Shown here: piece by piece, positions 34,501-41,698 of the stretch
Numbering within the stretch: the first letter of the stretch is position 1
Layout of the letters: each line of letters opens with the position of its first letter
From: Candidatus Methanofastidiosum methylothiophilum
Lineage (GTDB): Archaea; Methanobacteriota_B; Thermococci; Methanofastidiosales; Methanofastidiosaceae
DNA: 47,917 bases
Direction of reading: 5' to 3'
Assembly (NCBI GenBank): GCA_001587575.1
Contig: LNJC01000006.1
Span: 1 to 47,917, forward strand
The notes under the pieces: model-generated
The model's database searches: none
What the model was told of the DNA's origin: nothing
Seen by the model: only the letters and a program-made list of their open reading frames with translations
Position numbers and translations under genes: made by a program

Positions 34501-36395
34501 CTTCAAATGGATTTACCCTAAATTCAAGCAATCCACAACTTGAGTGGAGACATTCTAGATGTGATTGCGTCGTAAAAGAAATCTCAAGTTATATAATCCA
34601 GTATTCAACAGATATAACCTTCCCTCCAGAAAAAACAACAGATGTATCAGGAGTATTCCAAGTCTTGGGTATCAATACTGACAACAATCTTTTCGTCAAC
34701 ATGGGATATACAATCCAAACTCCCTTATACAACGGAACATACTTCTGGAGGATATGCGCAGTTGATACTGCTGGAAACAGAACTCAGTTTACCGCCCCAT
34801 GGAGCTTTACAGTTAATGTTCCAAACAATGAGCAGCCACCACAATGCTCTGCAACACAACCATGCCCAACAGGATTCACATGTCAATCTGGTGTCTGTGT
34901 CCCAGTTACACTAGCTCCTGGAAACTTAACAATCACAGTACAAAATGCACAAGGCACAGCAATAGCTGGTGCTACAGTTACAGTTGACGGAGTAGCTCAA
35001 ACTACAGATGCATCAGGTCAAGTAACATTTACAAATCTCTCTGGTGGAGCGCACACAATAAACAATGTAACAGCTTCTGGATACACTGACTTTGGAACAA
35101 GCACAGTAACAATTAACGGAAATACTACACAAACCATAACTTTGACAGTCCCGGGTACAGAAGGATATATCTGGGGATCAGTCTACTTTGACCAGATAGG
35201 AACAGGCGCACCAAACATCATGATAGATATTTACAACCAGTCTACAGATGTTAAGGTTGATAGCAGACACACAAACAGTGAAGGAAAGTTCCAGTCATCA
35301 CCACTGCCGTCAGTAGGCACATACTACATTAAGATCCCAGCATATGAAAAGGAGCTAAGGGATTTACAGCCCACATCACTTACAACTGGAGAAAAGATAA
35401 TCATCCTTGAAACAAAGGGAACAATCACTGGAATAGTCCAAGACGATACAGGCCAGATAGTTTCTGCAGCAACTGTAGTATTGAAGAAATTCCCAGGAGA
35501 AGAGTTTGTCGACACAAAGACAACAAACACAATAGGCCAGTTCTCATTTGATGCACTGCCAGGAACATATGTTGTAACAATCTCAAAGGCAGGATACGAC
35601 GCATACACATCCTCATCATTTAGCGTCCAGTCAAGACAAACTGTTAACTTGCAGTCTGTCCTTGGAAACATAGTACTAAACTCAATAAGGGGAACACTGA
35701 CAGTATCTGTTAGAGACGACAAAGGTGCAACAATTAACACTGCAACAGTCACAGTTAGGTCAAGCGCAGGAGCAGTTGTTAGAACTCTTACTACAACAAA
35801 CGGTACAGCCTCAGCTCAGTTTGCACCAGGTGCATACAGGGTGTCAGCAGTAGCAACTGGATTTGCGGAAAGCCTTCAGCAGACAACAAACATCACATCA
35901 AACCAGACCTCTTCAGTCTCAATTACTTTAGCACCCGCAACAGGCTCAATTAGAGTAGTTGCAAAGGATGCAAGCGGCGCACCATTGGCAGGGGCAAGCG
36001 TATATGTAGACGGAGTGCTTTCAGGAATCACCGATTCAAATGGAGAGCTACTTGTAACAGGACTTAAACTTGGAACACACAATGTCCGTATCACAAAAGG
36101 CGGATTCACTACAGTAGAAGAGCAAGTCACATCCGGAGAATCAACAGTTGTCATTGACACTGCACTTAGAAGAAACTACCTTCCATATATCCTACTTGGA
36201 GGTCTAGCAATCCTCTTAATTGGAGGAGGACTTTACTTCTTCAAGTTTGGAAAGAAGGGAGCAGGACCAAAGAGACCAATGATGCCAAAAGGACCAGCCT
36301 TACCAGCAAGACCAGGCGCACCAAAGCTTAGACCTCACAGACACAAAGGTGGACTACCACCATCCTCAATTAAGATAAAGAAAAAGAATCTTTAA
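31575..36395 (+). CDS. Giant secreted, membrane-anchored surface protein with Ig/FN3-like and carboxypeptidase-regulatory-like repeats
   Basis: 1606 residues, TTG start behind GGAGGTAG. A signal peptide (residues 1-30: ILSFIFGSLLVFSLFGAIEV) is followed by repeated Ig/FN3-like modules of about 110-170 residues with the recurring WYWRVAATD/YYWRVYAVD/YFWRICAVD strand and DxxGN loops. A small Cys-rich piece (CPTGFTCQSGVCVP) lies near 1110. Four or five carboxypeptidase-regulatory/PEGA-like modules follow (GNLTITVQNAQGTAIAGATV, GTITGIVQDDTGQIVSAATV, GSIRVVAKDASGAPLAGASV). One membrane helix (about 1535-1556) precedes a basic, Pro-rich cytoplasmic tail. Likely a cell-surface adhesin or S-layer-associated protein. 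Its last 17 codons and terminator recur four times downstream. Confidence 0.85.
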   Translation: MNKKILSFIFGSLLVFSLFGAIEVQEVAAASMAVNITTSANNYTQPYLNSGNMPVTVRFSIIVTGTVTPAWTALSIQAPAGYILAAEGTQPAPSGFTIDYATSTADGVTPGAIMAYTCNITSTGTYTINVVLVGAPGPGTHSWIVTPTGGGLAIVNPSTIVDNTAPTYTVTYSKTPNVPGTAPAPGTFGLGNITITIVANEPIIATPTITVTQQNRTPQNLTYTTSTTNPPTAGNFRAQSGSFPDTTLIATYAIVSTNGANDGIATVTINGTDRAGNIGTTINAGVSGLDGPTFIVDSQCNKPTLDTPSDGATQTSTTVAFRWNKITEAANNPVTYTLQYSTTSNFSSNVFTVSGPYNDATNTFLGGGTGWTNTATTRTYTATGLTMGTWYWRVAATDALGNNSGYTTTPRSLSITSSDTTPPSFRVRYIKTPKIDYIDTPDVVGGGAMQIRIYATETLRASPTVQIRLHNQTTWTNLTVTGSVPGSIFTATYNIPTASTNNGLAQITVSGEDVAGNVGNTIADAYWDASRVGPAFLPTELDSDGGFFYVDTATDSPSLSNPDNGYVIPDNGNIAEFTFYKISDISAERPADSGQNNCITYHIQYSTSPTFATNVVTQSVDIDEALLAPVFCATGAATPYNNWSITGIFRKHTSQALSNGTWYWRVWATDRLGNQSPYSETRSFIISTVSPNLSSPADLSLILDSAPTISWHAVPSAVSYNIRLSRGDTNFLDYTLYPDDIAVNIFLATDDAVPATVNIIDYAITTSTPPNPAIGNLEDGVWYWKVASNLDVTAYSETWRFTVDTTGPPAPNLLTLNNGQVSQNKRPTFTWAAVSDTNDLSNPVRYYIEISGDPTFPGPPGNTWPATYAAWKTNTYRRGPLTTPSFVPTADFPETLLTDPGASYYWRVYAVDSALNVGTNSVTRNFRISTSPPLLWGDFPAGSTPDPPVCESPWPTGCLTGDNTARDQLALALRSPSNGFTLNSSNPQLEWRHSRCDCVVKEISSYIIQYSTDITFPPEKTTDVSGVFQVLGINTDNNLFVNMGYTIQTPLYNGTYFWRICAVDTAGNRTQFTAPWSFTVNVPNNEQPPQCSATQPCPTGFTCQSGVCVPVTLAPGNLTITVQNAQGTAIAGATVTVDGVAQTTDASGQVTFTNLSGGAHTINNVTASGYTDFGTSTVTINGNTTQTITLTVPGTEGYIWGSVYFDQIGTGAPNIMIDIYNQSTDVKVDSRHTNSEGKFQSSPLPSVGTYYIKIPAYEKELRDLQPTSLTTGEKIIILETKGTITGIVQDDTGQIVSAATVVLKKFPGEEFVDTKTTNTIGQFSFDALPGTYVVTISKAGYDAYTSSSFSVQSRQTVNLQSVLGNIVLNSIRGTLTVSVRDDKGATINTATVTVRSSAGAVVRTLTTTNGTASAQFAPGAYRVSAVATGFAESLQQTTNITSNQTSSVSITLAPATGSIRVVAKDASGAPLAGASVYVDGVLSGITDSNGELLVTGLKLGTHNVRITKGGFTTVEEQVTSGESTVVIDTALRRNYLPYILLGGLAILLIGGGLYFFKFGKKGAGPKRPMMPKGPALPARPGAPKLRPHRHKGGLPPSSIKIKKKNL

Positions 36396-36416
36396 TTTTT
36401 TAATCTTTTTCTTTTA
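36341..36416 (+). repeat. 3'-end repeat family, copy A (native end of surface gene)
   Basis: Encodes HKGGLPPSSIKIKKKNL and stop, then the terminator. Parts of this stretch recur at 37280-37366, 38604-38685, 39421-39480 and 40770-40862. Confidence 0.85.
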
Positions 36417-36420
36417 AATT
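36377..36420 (+). terminator. Hairpin terminator of the surface protein gene
   Basis: AAAGAAAAAGA (36377-36387) pairs with TCTTTTTCTTT (36404-36414), an 11-bp stem, followed by T-rich sequence. The stem overlaps the last codons, so the stop lies in the loop. The same stem is largely kept in the four downstream repeat copies. Confidence 0.65.
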
Positions 36421-36498
36421 ATTTATTTCTCATAAATAGTATATTTATTATTAGTCTCTTAACATTAGATTTATAAAAATAATATTTCATTTCTAATA

Positions 36499-36512
36499 GA
36501 GGGATACAAATC
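36499..36512 (+). promoter_or_regulatory. SD site and possible ATC start codon of a RelE-type gene
   Basis: GAGGG at 36499-36503 is followed by ATC at 36510 at the same spacing as the smc and hicB sites. A TTATAAAAATA box about 25 bases before the SD predicts a leader of about ten bases. The canonical in-frame codon TTG 36585 is 25 codons downstream, inside the conserved N-terminus. Confidence 0.4.
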
Positions 36513-36812
36513 TCAAATGATAATAGCTTCAACATAACAAGAGAATATGAACTCTCTCCTAAACTCAGAATTAAATTACGTAAATTGTCAAAGAAAGATA
36601 AGGCACTTTATTCTCAAGTTATAAATAAAATTAATGAAGTTATTAACAGTGAAAATCCTAAACACTATAAAAATCTAAGAAATGATTTAAAAGAATTTAA
36701 AAGAGTTCATATTTCTCATTTTGTATTACTTTTTAAAATAAATAAAGATAATAGTATTAAATTTGACGATTTAGAACATCACGATGTAGTTTATTTACAA
36801 AATAGACTATAA
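36510..36812 (+). CDS. RelE/YoeB-like toxin
   Basis: 100 residues if started at ATC 36510 (75 from TTG 36585). The region between reads ITREYELSPKLRIKLRKLSK, which is the normal RelE/ParE first strand and helix, so the longer form is favoured. The C-terminal strands HYKNLRNDLKEFKRVHISHF and VLLFKINKDN are typical of the fold. It would cut ribosome-bound mRNA. The likely antitoxin is the DUF2683-type gene 117 bp downstream, a toxin-first order. No other partner is adjacent. Confidence 0.7.
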   Translation: MSNDNSFNITREYELSPKLRIKLRKLSKKDKALYSQVINKINEVINSENPKHYKNLRNDLKEFKRVHISHFVLLFKINKDNSIKFDDLEHHDVVYLQNRL

Positions 36813-36928
36813 TTATCATGCAAGTTATCAGTTTACTAAAGGATTGGGTTAATAATTATAAATACAAAGATTTATTAGGATTAACATGTCAGTTTATCTT
36901 GAGATATGTATTGGTAGGTGTCAGAATT

Positions 36929-37171
36929 ATGGTAAAATTATACCTTGAACTGGGGGAAAAACAGAACAAAATAGTCAATTTTATAAAAAAGCAACAAAGT
37001 ATTGAAGACAACTCTGAAGCCATAAACTACATCATCTCAAAGTACAAAGAGGATTGCATTGATTTAGAAGTCAATCCTGATTATATTGACAAACTTTTGG
37101 AGATAGACCAGGAACCTGGAATTAAGTTTAAAACAATCGATGAGTTGCGTCAAATTATTGAGGGCGACTAA
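36929..37171 (+). CDS. DUF2683-type antitoxin
   Basis: 80 residues from ATG 36929, which has GGTGT seven bases upstream. The longer frame to 36818 lacks an SD and looks non-coding. VKLYLELGEKQNKIVNFIKK and DNSEAINYIISKYKED fit DUF2683, an RHH-type archaeal antitoxin often paired with RelE-like toxins. The C-terminal LLEIDQEPGIKFKTIDELRQ would wrap the toxin. Confidence 0.7.
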   Translation: MVKLYLELGEKQNKIVNFIKKQQSIEDNSEAINYIISKYKEDCIDLEVNPDYIDKLLEIDQEPGIKFKTIDELRQIIEGD

Positions 37172-37190
37172 ATATATAGCTGCCAAAAAA

Positions 37191-37262
37191 AAAACTTACC
37201 ATTTTCTAGCTTCTTCCATAAATTCGTCAAAATCCATCTCTACACATTTACCATATTGTTAT
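37191..37262 (-). pseudogene. 3' remnant of an AbrB-type antitoxin gene
   Basis: About 70 bases matching the end of the abrB gene at 40413-40485 (shared CTAGCTTCTTCCATAAATTC and GTCAAAATCCATCTCTACA). It is followed directly by TTGTTATTTCTTAAGAATAT and the 3'-end repeat, exactly as downstream of abrB near 40740-40800. So this is a copy of that unit with the abrB body deleted. Confidence 0.75.
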
Positions 37263-37279
37263 TTCTTAAGAATATAATT

Positions 37280-37366
37280 TACACCGGCACAAAGGCGGAC
37301 TGCCGCCCTCGTCAATTAGAGTAAAGAAAAAGAATCTATAAAATTTATTTTTTTATCTTTTTCTAT
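37280..37366 (+). repeat. 3'-end repeat family, copy B
   Basis: Still encodes HKGGLPPSSIRVKKKNL and stop in frame, with mostly synonymous changes from copy A (GGC, CTG, CCG, CCC, TCG), followed by the conserved terminator stem. No gene body precedes it. Confidence 0.8.
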
Positions 37367-37401
37367 TTCTTATTTTGTAAATACAAAGATTTAAATATTA
37401 T

Positions 37402-37438
37402 TGTAATAATTTTATTACATATGTTACAAAATTGTAAC
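37402..37438. promoter_or_regulatory. Two adjacent inverted repeats over the start of the wHTH-MNT gene
   Basis: TGTAATAA (37402-37409) and TTATTACA (37412-37419) form an 8-bp inverted repeat with a 2-base spacer. GTTACAA (37423-37429) and TTGTAAC (37432-37438) form a second with the same 2-base spacer. They lie between the TATA box (near 37393) and the first codons, the right place for the encoded winged helix to repress its own leaderless gene. Confidence 0.65.
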
Positions 37439-37969
37439 GATTATGAAATTATCTTGGCCCTTCTAAAAGGAAAGAGTCACATCAGGGAAATAGCAAGAAA
37501 GCTGAAAACAAATCAGACCACAATCAAAAGAAGGCTCGATGTACTCTATAATCAGAATATAGTTGACTACAAGGTAGAAGGAAAAAACTATGTGTATTTT
37601 ATTAAGAAAAGCTTAGAGGCAAGAAGCTTTGTGATAATTTCTGAAAGCTATAACTTTATCTTGTTTTTGAAAAAATATCCTTATTTAAAAGGCATAATTA
37701 AAAAGATAATGGAAAAAGAAAACATCAACATGGCAATAGTTTTTGGATCATACGCCAAAGGTATTTCCACAGAATCAAGTGATATTGATATCTATATTGA
37801 AACAGAAGACCTTAATCTAAAAAAAGAAATTGAGTTAATAGATTCAAGACTAAGTGTTAAAATAGGCCGATATGAAAAGGAAAACTTATTAATAAAGGAG
37901 ATAGAAACAAATCATATTATTGTAAAAGGAATTGAACGTTTTTATGAAACTAACAGATTTTTTGGCTAA
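37421..37969 (+). CDS. Winged-helix protein fused to MNT nucleotidyltransferase
   Basis: 182 residues. An N-terminal winged helix (about 8-60: LLKGKSHIREIARKLKTNQT) precedes an MNT domain with VFGSYAKGISTESSDIDIYI (GS-x-D-x-D). This fused form is common in archaeal TA loci, where it acts as DNA-binding antitoxin for a HEPN protein, but no HEPN gene follows here. A decayed paralog with a HEPN remnant lies at 40915-41631. The operator-like repeats at its start suggest autorepression. ATG 37421 is leaderless. Confidence 0.82.
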   Translation: MLQNCNDYEIILALLKGKSHIREIARKLKTNQTTIKRRLDVLYNQNIVDYKVEGKNYVYFIKKSLEARSFVIISESYNFILFLKKYPYLKGIIKKIMEKENINMAIVFGSYAKGISTESSDIDIYIETEDLNLKKEIELIDSRLSVKIGRYEKENLLIKEIETNHIIVKGIERFYETNRFFG

Positions 37970-38046
37970 ACTTATAGTAGTTTTAAGAAAGTGAAAATAG
38001 TTATAATTAAATAGTATAAGGTGTTCTATAAGTCTAGAGGAATCAT

Positions 38047-38256
38047 ATGGGAACTACTGAAGGGCCAGAATTACTGGAAAAAATTTACAATGAAATAGTT
38101 CTGATAAAGGAAGAACTAGACGAAATCAAATATGCGCTAGTGAAAGAAGAAGAACCAGATGAAGATGAAATTGAGGAACTAAATGAGTCCTACAAAGAAA
38201 TGAATTCTGGGAAAGCAAAAAATTGGGCCGATGTAAAAAAAAGTCTAGGATACTAA
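38047..38256 (+). CDS. Antitoxin of a RelBE-like pair
   Basis: 69 residues, acidic, with a long helix (LLEKIYNEIVLIKEELDEIK) and C-terminal SGKAKNWADVKKSLGY, the kind of ending seen in archaeal RelB-like antitoxins. It is joined to the next toxin gene by a TAATG overlap. The toxin is broken, so this antitoxin is probably orphaned. Confidence 0.7.
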   Translation: MGTTEGPELLEKIYNEIVLIKEELDEIKYALVKEEEPDEDEIEELNESYKEMNSGKAKNWADVKKSLGY

Positions 38257-38521
38257 TGTTTAAAGTCAAAGTTTTACCAAGGGCAAAAAGTCAGCTAGAG
38301 AAATTCAGAATAATGTGTAAATAAAGATTGTAGAGATGATAGATAGCCTAGAATTTACTTATTACCCTAGTAAATACGATGTATCAAAGTTAAAAGGACG
38401 TGGACATACTTATCGCGTTAGGATTAGTAATTATAGAATATTTTATTTTGTGGACTTTCAAAATAAAGAAATAACTGTTCTTTATATTCGTCTAAGAAAA
38501 AAGGCTTACACAAAGAGATAA
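38256..38521 (+). pseudogene. RelE-type toxin, disrupted
   Basis: ATG 38256 gives FKVKVLPRAKSQLEKFRIMC and stops at once. In another frame the family resumes at about 38321 as KIVEMIDSLEFTYYPSKYDV, then HTYRVRISNYRIFYFVDFQN and VLYIRLRKKAYTKR. About ten residues of the middle helix are gone and the frame is shifted, consistent with a small deletion. Confidence 0.75.
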
Positions 38522-38603
38522 GAAGACTAATAAAAACAAATAAGTTTTTACTCGCCTTTCTAATTTCAAAAAGTAATGTCTGATGTTTTTTTATAATGTT
38601 GTG

Positions 38604-38685
38604 GTAAAGGCGGACTTTCGCCCTCATCAATTAGGGTAGGAGAAAAAGAATCTTTAATAATTTAATTTTTTCTCTCTTTTTCATA
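38604..38685 (+). repeat. 3'-end repeat family, copy C
   Basis: Reads KGGLSPSSIRV, then a 1-bp insertion shifts the frame (GGTAGGAGAAAAAG). The GAAAAAGA/TCTTTTTC stem remains. It lies 9 bp from the end of the PIN gene on the opposite strand. Confidence 0.75.
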
Positions 38686-38693
38686 TTCTTATT

Positions 38694-39194
38694 TTAAGGC
38701 TTCCAGACTTTCAAAAAATCGACCCTTTCAAAATCGCTGTCGTTTGTCGCTATATTCTTGATGTCATAGTATTTGCAACTGGCAGCGTGGATTGCATCGT
38801 TTGGTAAAAGTCCATATTCTTTCGATAAGTCAAATGAAAGTTTGGATATCTCTTCACCAAGTTGTAAGATTTTAATTCCTTCATACATATATAATTCTTC
38901 AATCACCTTACTTGATTTTTTAAGTTTAGGAATTATACTTGGATTTTCTTTTAAATAAATTTTTGATTTAGATAGGTCTAATTTCTTTGTTTCTGATATT
39001 TCAATCATTATCAGTTTATAGAATAATTCACTAATAATTAATGGGGATACATACCCTAGAACTTCTCCATACTTTACTTTTGAGATATACCCCTTACAAT
39101 CACTACTAAATTTATTATTTGATTTTATCGTGTAAAGAAATATGTTTGTATCTATGAAAGCATCTTCATGCAATAGATTAATATTTACACTCAA
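38694..39194 (-). CDS. PIN-domain toxin (VapC-like)
   Basis: 166 residues. The acidic PIN residues are visible: FIDTNIFLY near the N-terminus, the glutamate in SPLIISELFYKLI, and the C-terminal LLPNDAIHAASC and NIATNDSDFERV. It should be a Mg2+-dependent RNase. It overlaps the upstream antitoxin by 4 bp. The pairing with an AF2212-like antitoxin rather than a VapB is usual in archaea. Confidence 0.88.
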   Translation of the reverse strand: MSVNINLLHEDAFIDTNIFLYTIKSNNKFSSDCKGYISKVKYGEVLGYVSPLIISELFYKLIMIEISETKKLDLSKSKIYLKENPSIIPKLKKSSKVIEELYMYEGIKILQLGEEISKLSFDLSKEYGLLPNDAIHAASCKYYDIKNIATNDSDFERVDFLKVWKP

Positions 39195-39379
39195 AATATG
39201 TCCTCGTCTTCCAATATTTCTTGGAATACTTCATCAGAAACGTCAAAACTTATGCTAAAAGCGGATCTATCAGATATTTTATCGTCTATTTTAACTAAAA
39301 CTTCCTTATCCTCTATGTCAATCTTCTCCAGAGGATAAATAATTCCATTTTTTATTCTTGCATGGACAATTATTTCCAT
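39191..39379 (-). CDS. AF2212-like (DUF104) antitoxin
   Basis: 62 residues: VHARIKNGIIYPLEKIDIED then KEVLVKIDDK, the beta-barrel N-terminus of AF2212-like antitoxins, and an acidic tail (FQEILEDEDIF). It is the first gene of the operon with the PIN toxin. Confidence 0.8.
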   Translation of the reverse strand: MEIIVHARIKNGIIYPLEKIDIEDKEVLVKIDDKISDRSAFSISFDVSDEVFQEILEDEDIF

Positions 39380-39420
39380 AAATATTACTACAATCGCATG
39401 TTTTTAAGTATTGCTATGAT

Positions 39421-39480
39421 TTCTCATCAATCAAAATAAAGAAAAAGAATCTTTAATTTATTAATCTTTTCTTCTTTTCT
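39421..39480 (+). repeat. 3'-end repeat family, copy D (short)
   Basis: Encodes only SSIKIKKKNL and stop in frame, then the terminator stem. The upstream GGLPP codons are missing. It sits between the PIN and MazF units. Confidence 0.75.
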
Positions 39481-39542
39481 TATTTTACACAAAACAAAAT
39501 TAAAGCAATAAATATTTAAGACAATAGTATTATTATCTTTTA

Positions 39543-39779
39543 ATGGAAACAGTTCGACAAACTATAAGGGTTCCTAAAAGCCATGAAGTTAAAATAAAGA
39601 TTCCAGACCATATAAAGGAAAATGATGCTATTGAAATAGTTTTGATTTCTGGGCTAGAAGATAGAAAAAGAGGATTAGAAGAGCTAAAGAAAGCAATTGA
39701 AGACAAACTCTTTTTAGAAGATCTCAATGAATGCATTGACGATTTTAAATATGTTGATGCCGAAGGCTTGGAAGAATGA
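39543..39779 (+). CDS. Antitoxin of a MazEF-type pair
   Basis: 78 residues: TVRQTIRVPKSHEVKIKIPD, then DAIEIVLISG, an AbrB/MazE-like beta start, and an acidic helical tail (DLNECIDDFKYVDAEGLEE). ATG 39543 is about 20 bases after a TATA-like AATATTTAAGAC stretch. It overlaps mazF by 4 bp (ATGA). Confidence 0.75.
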   Translation: METVRQTIRVPKSHEVKIKIPDHIKENDAIEIVLISGLEDRKRGLEELKKAIEDKLFLEDLNECIDDFKYVDAEGLEE

Positions 39780-40123
39780 AATATAGGTGGAAAATCTTTC
39801 TTGCAGAATTAAATCCAGTTAGAGGCTCAGAGCAAGGAAAAACTAGGCCCGTTATTGTAATCAGTAACGAGGAAATGAATAATATATTACCTGTTCTAAA
39901 TGTCTTGCCCATAACGTCTAAAAAGGAATCCAGAAAGGTCTATATAAATGAAGTTTTCCTGCCCAAAGGGATTGCAAACATTGATAGGGATTCAATTGTT
40001 TTAACTTATCAGATAAGAACTATAGATAAATCTAGATTAATTAAGGAAATCGGAACTTTAGAAGACGAGATAATAAAAGATAGAATATTGGAATCATTAG
40101 TTTATCAGTTAGGACTCTTATAA
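39776..40123 (+). CDS. mazF: MazF/PemK-type endoribonuclease toxin
   Basis: 115 residues. WKIFLAELNPVRGSEQGKTR followed by PVIVISNEEMN is the MazF signature (GxEQGxxRPVxVIS), then VLPITSKKES and DSIVLTYQIRTIDKSRLIKE. It cuts single-stranded mRNA at short motifs. Full length with an intact antitoxin upstream, so this pair is likely active. Confidence 0.9.
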   Translation: MKYRWKIFLAELNPVRGSEQGKTRPVIVISNEEMNNILPVLNVLPITSKKESRKVYINEVFLPKGIANIDRDSIVLTYQIRTIDKSRLIKEIGTLEDEIIKDRILESLVYQLGLL

Positions 40124-40156
40124 TTATCAGATTCTATTTAGAAAAACTTTCAACAT

Positions 40157-40354
40157 CTAGTCTGTCCATTCATAAGCCTCGTCTTCTACCATCTCGTCCC
40201 ATTTTTTTTCATCAACTTCCATATGGTCCCTGAAAAAAGACTTCACAGGCTTTTTGTGTGGAAAAGCTATCACCACATCCCCAATTATTTTAACATCTTT
40301 ATCAGATATCAGTTCAGATATCCTATCCTTTTTAGAATCTGATATAACCATCAT
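40157..40354 (-). CDS. Small acidic protein, unknown (possible antitoxin)
   Basis: 65 residues from ATG 40354, 24 bases after the ATATATAAAT box on the minus strand, hence leaderless. It reads MVISDSKKDRISELISDKDV then VIAFPHKKPVKSFFRDHMEV and ends in an acidic tail with two Trp. The size and tail fit an antitoxin but no toxin accompanies it. Confidence 0.45.
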   Translation of the reverse strand: MMVISDSKKDRISELISDKDVKIIGDVVIAFPHKKPVKSFFRDHMEVDEKKWDEMVEDEAYEWTD

Positions 40355-40412
40355 ATCCAATATTAAAAGAGATATATAAATATTTTCTTAAAAGAAGGGT
40401 CAAATTCTACTT

Positions 40413-40676
40413 TTACCATTTGCTAGCTTCTTCCATAAATTCGTCAAAATCCATCTCTACAAATTTACCATTTTGATATCTTTTGAAGGCCTCTTCAGTC
40501 CTTTTAGCAAATATTAGATCTTCTTCAAGCCCCTTAATAAAATCCGCCTTTTTAAGAATTAATTGGTCGTCATTTTTGATAATAATAAGCTTATCTCCTT
40601 CTTTAATATCATCTCTAAACTCAGAAGGAATAGATATTTGCCCATTTGATTTCATTTCAATGATTTCAACTTCCAC
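40413..40676 (-). CDS. AbrB/SpoVT-type antitoxin, orphan
   Basis: 87 residues. IIEMKSNGQISIPSEFRDDI then KEGDKLIIIKNDDQLILKKA is the swapped-hairpin AbrB DNA-binding domain. The C-terminal part (EAFKRYQNGKFVEMDFDEFM) is the toxin-binding end. The expected RelE-type partner is absent. Its 3' end plus downstream sequence is partly duplicated at 37191-37345. Confidence 0.85.
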   Translation of the reverse strand: MEVEIIEMKSNGQISIPSEFRDDIKEGDKLIIIKNDDQLILKKADFIKGLEEDLIFAKRTEEAFKRYQNGKFVEMDFDEFMEEASKW

Positions 40677-40769
40677 TCTTTCACCATGTGTATTTTGATT
40701 ATTAAATTTATAAATCTATTCTCAATTTTATGATTTCAAATTATTGTTATTTCTTAAGAATATAATCTG

Positions 40770-40862
40770 CACAGACACAAAGGCGGACTACCGCCGTCCT
40801 CAATTAGATTAGGAGAAAAAGAATCTATAATAATTTAATTTTTAATTTCCTTTTCTTTTTTA
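40770..40862 (+). repeat. 3'-end repeat family, copy E
   Basis: Begins CACAGACACAAAGGCGGACT, matching copy A further upstream than the other copies do. It encodes HKGGLPPSSIRL before the same 1-bp shift as copy C, then a degenerate terminator stem. Preceded by TTGTTATTTCTTAAGAATAT as in copy B. Confidence 0.8.
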
Positions 40863-40914
40863 TAATTTAAGACTACAATAAAGCTTAAACATTAATGTAT
40901 TTTATAATATACAT

Positions 40915-41509
40915 ATGTATTATTAATTAAACAATAATCTAAAAATCACAGAAAATCATCTCAAAGTTATTTCTTTATTCACTTCGGGATATAACAAAAA
41001 TCTCTATATCCGGGAAGTCCACAGAATTCTTAATATCAGCCCTAGGGCAGCACAATTAATTCTAGATTCTTTGGAATCGAAGGGCGTATTAGAATCTATT
41101 GTTCGTGGAAAGATTAAATCATACACATTAAGAAAAAATTCTATATCAAAGCTTTATCTAGGATTGGCTGAATCCTACAAGGCTATACTTTTTTTTATAA
41201 AAATCCAATGATTAGAGAAATTATCCCTAAGCTTTTGCCTCTAATATCTGGCATTGGACTCGTATTTGGAAGTTATGCAAAAGGGGCTCAAAATGTAAAG
41301 TCTGATCTAGATATATTCATAGCTGGCCAAGCTGAGTCCAATAAAATTAAGGAGATATCAAAAGCCTATAAAATTGGAATTAATCTAATCGTCTACCTTT
41401 TGATAAGTACAAATCCCTTATAGATAAGGATATTAATATAAAAGAGATAATTGAGAATCATATAGCGATTTCAAATATTGATGGATTTGTACGGCCGGTG
41501 ACGAATTGA
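40915..41509 (+). pseudogene. Winged-helix/MNT gene, decayed
   Basis: The frame encodes a winged helix (ENHLKVISLFTSGYNKNLYI, then LNISPRAAQLILDSLESKGV) and an MNT domain (LVFGSYAKGAQNVKSDLDIF). It breaks at a T8 run near 41190-41198 and again near 41395 (YLLIS for the expected YPFDKYK), each fixed by adding one base. The ATG at 40915 is also cut by an in-frame TAA after three codons. Paralog of 37421-37969. Several lesions make it a pseudogene, although the homopolymer ones could be sequencing errors. Confidence 0.7.
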
Positions 41510-41631
41510 GTAAAATAATATGGTGCTTAAATCAAAAAAATGGTATAAAACTAAGCAAACCTAATCAAAACTTATCTAAAGCTTATATCAATGAAGCAGA
41601 AGAATTTTTGGCACATTGCGAAGGAGAATAG
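41506..41631 (+). pseudogene. N-terminal remnant of a HEPN toxin
   Basis: TTG 41506 overlaps the MNT stop and opens 41 codons: SKIIWCLNQKNGIKLSKPNQ, then NLSKAYINEAEEFLAHCEGE and TAG. This is the usual start of archaeal HEPN proteins paired with wHTH-MNT partners. The RNase half with R-x4-H is missing. Confidence 0.6.
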
Positions 41632-41698
41632 GATGAATAGAAATTCTATTAAAACTAATAATTAAAAAAGGATTAACATCAAATATGAGGGAGATATA

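Noticed and set aside
34642-34914. Second-frame ORFs within the surface gene
   Set aside because: Long open frames caused by Thr/Pro/Ser-rich codons of the main gene; no SD or family match.
36343-37345. Functional conserved hairpin GGYGG/CCRCC in the 3'-end repeats
   Set aside because: The paired changes are third-codon-position changes in codons for GG and PP, so synonymous drift explains them as well as covariation does.
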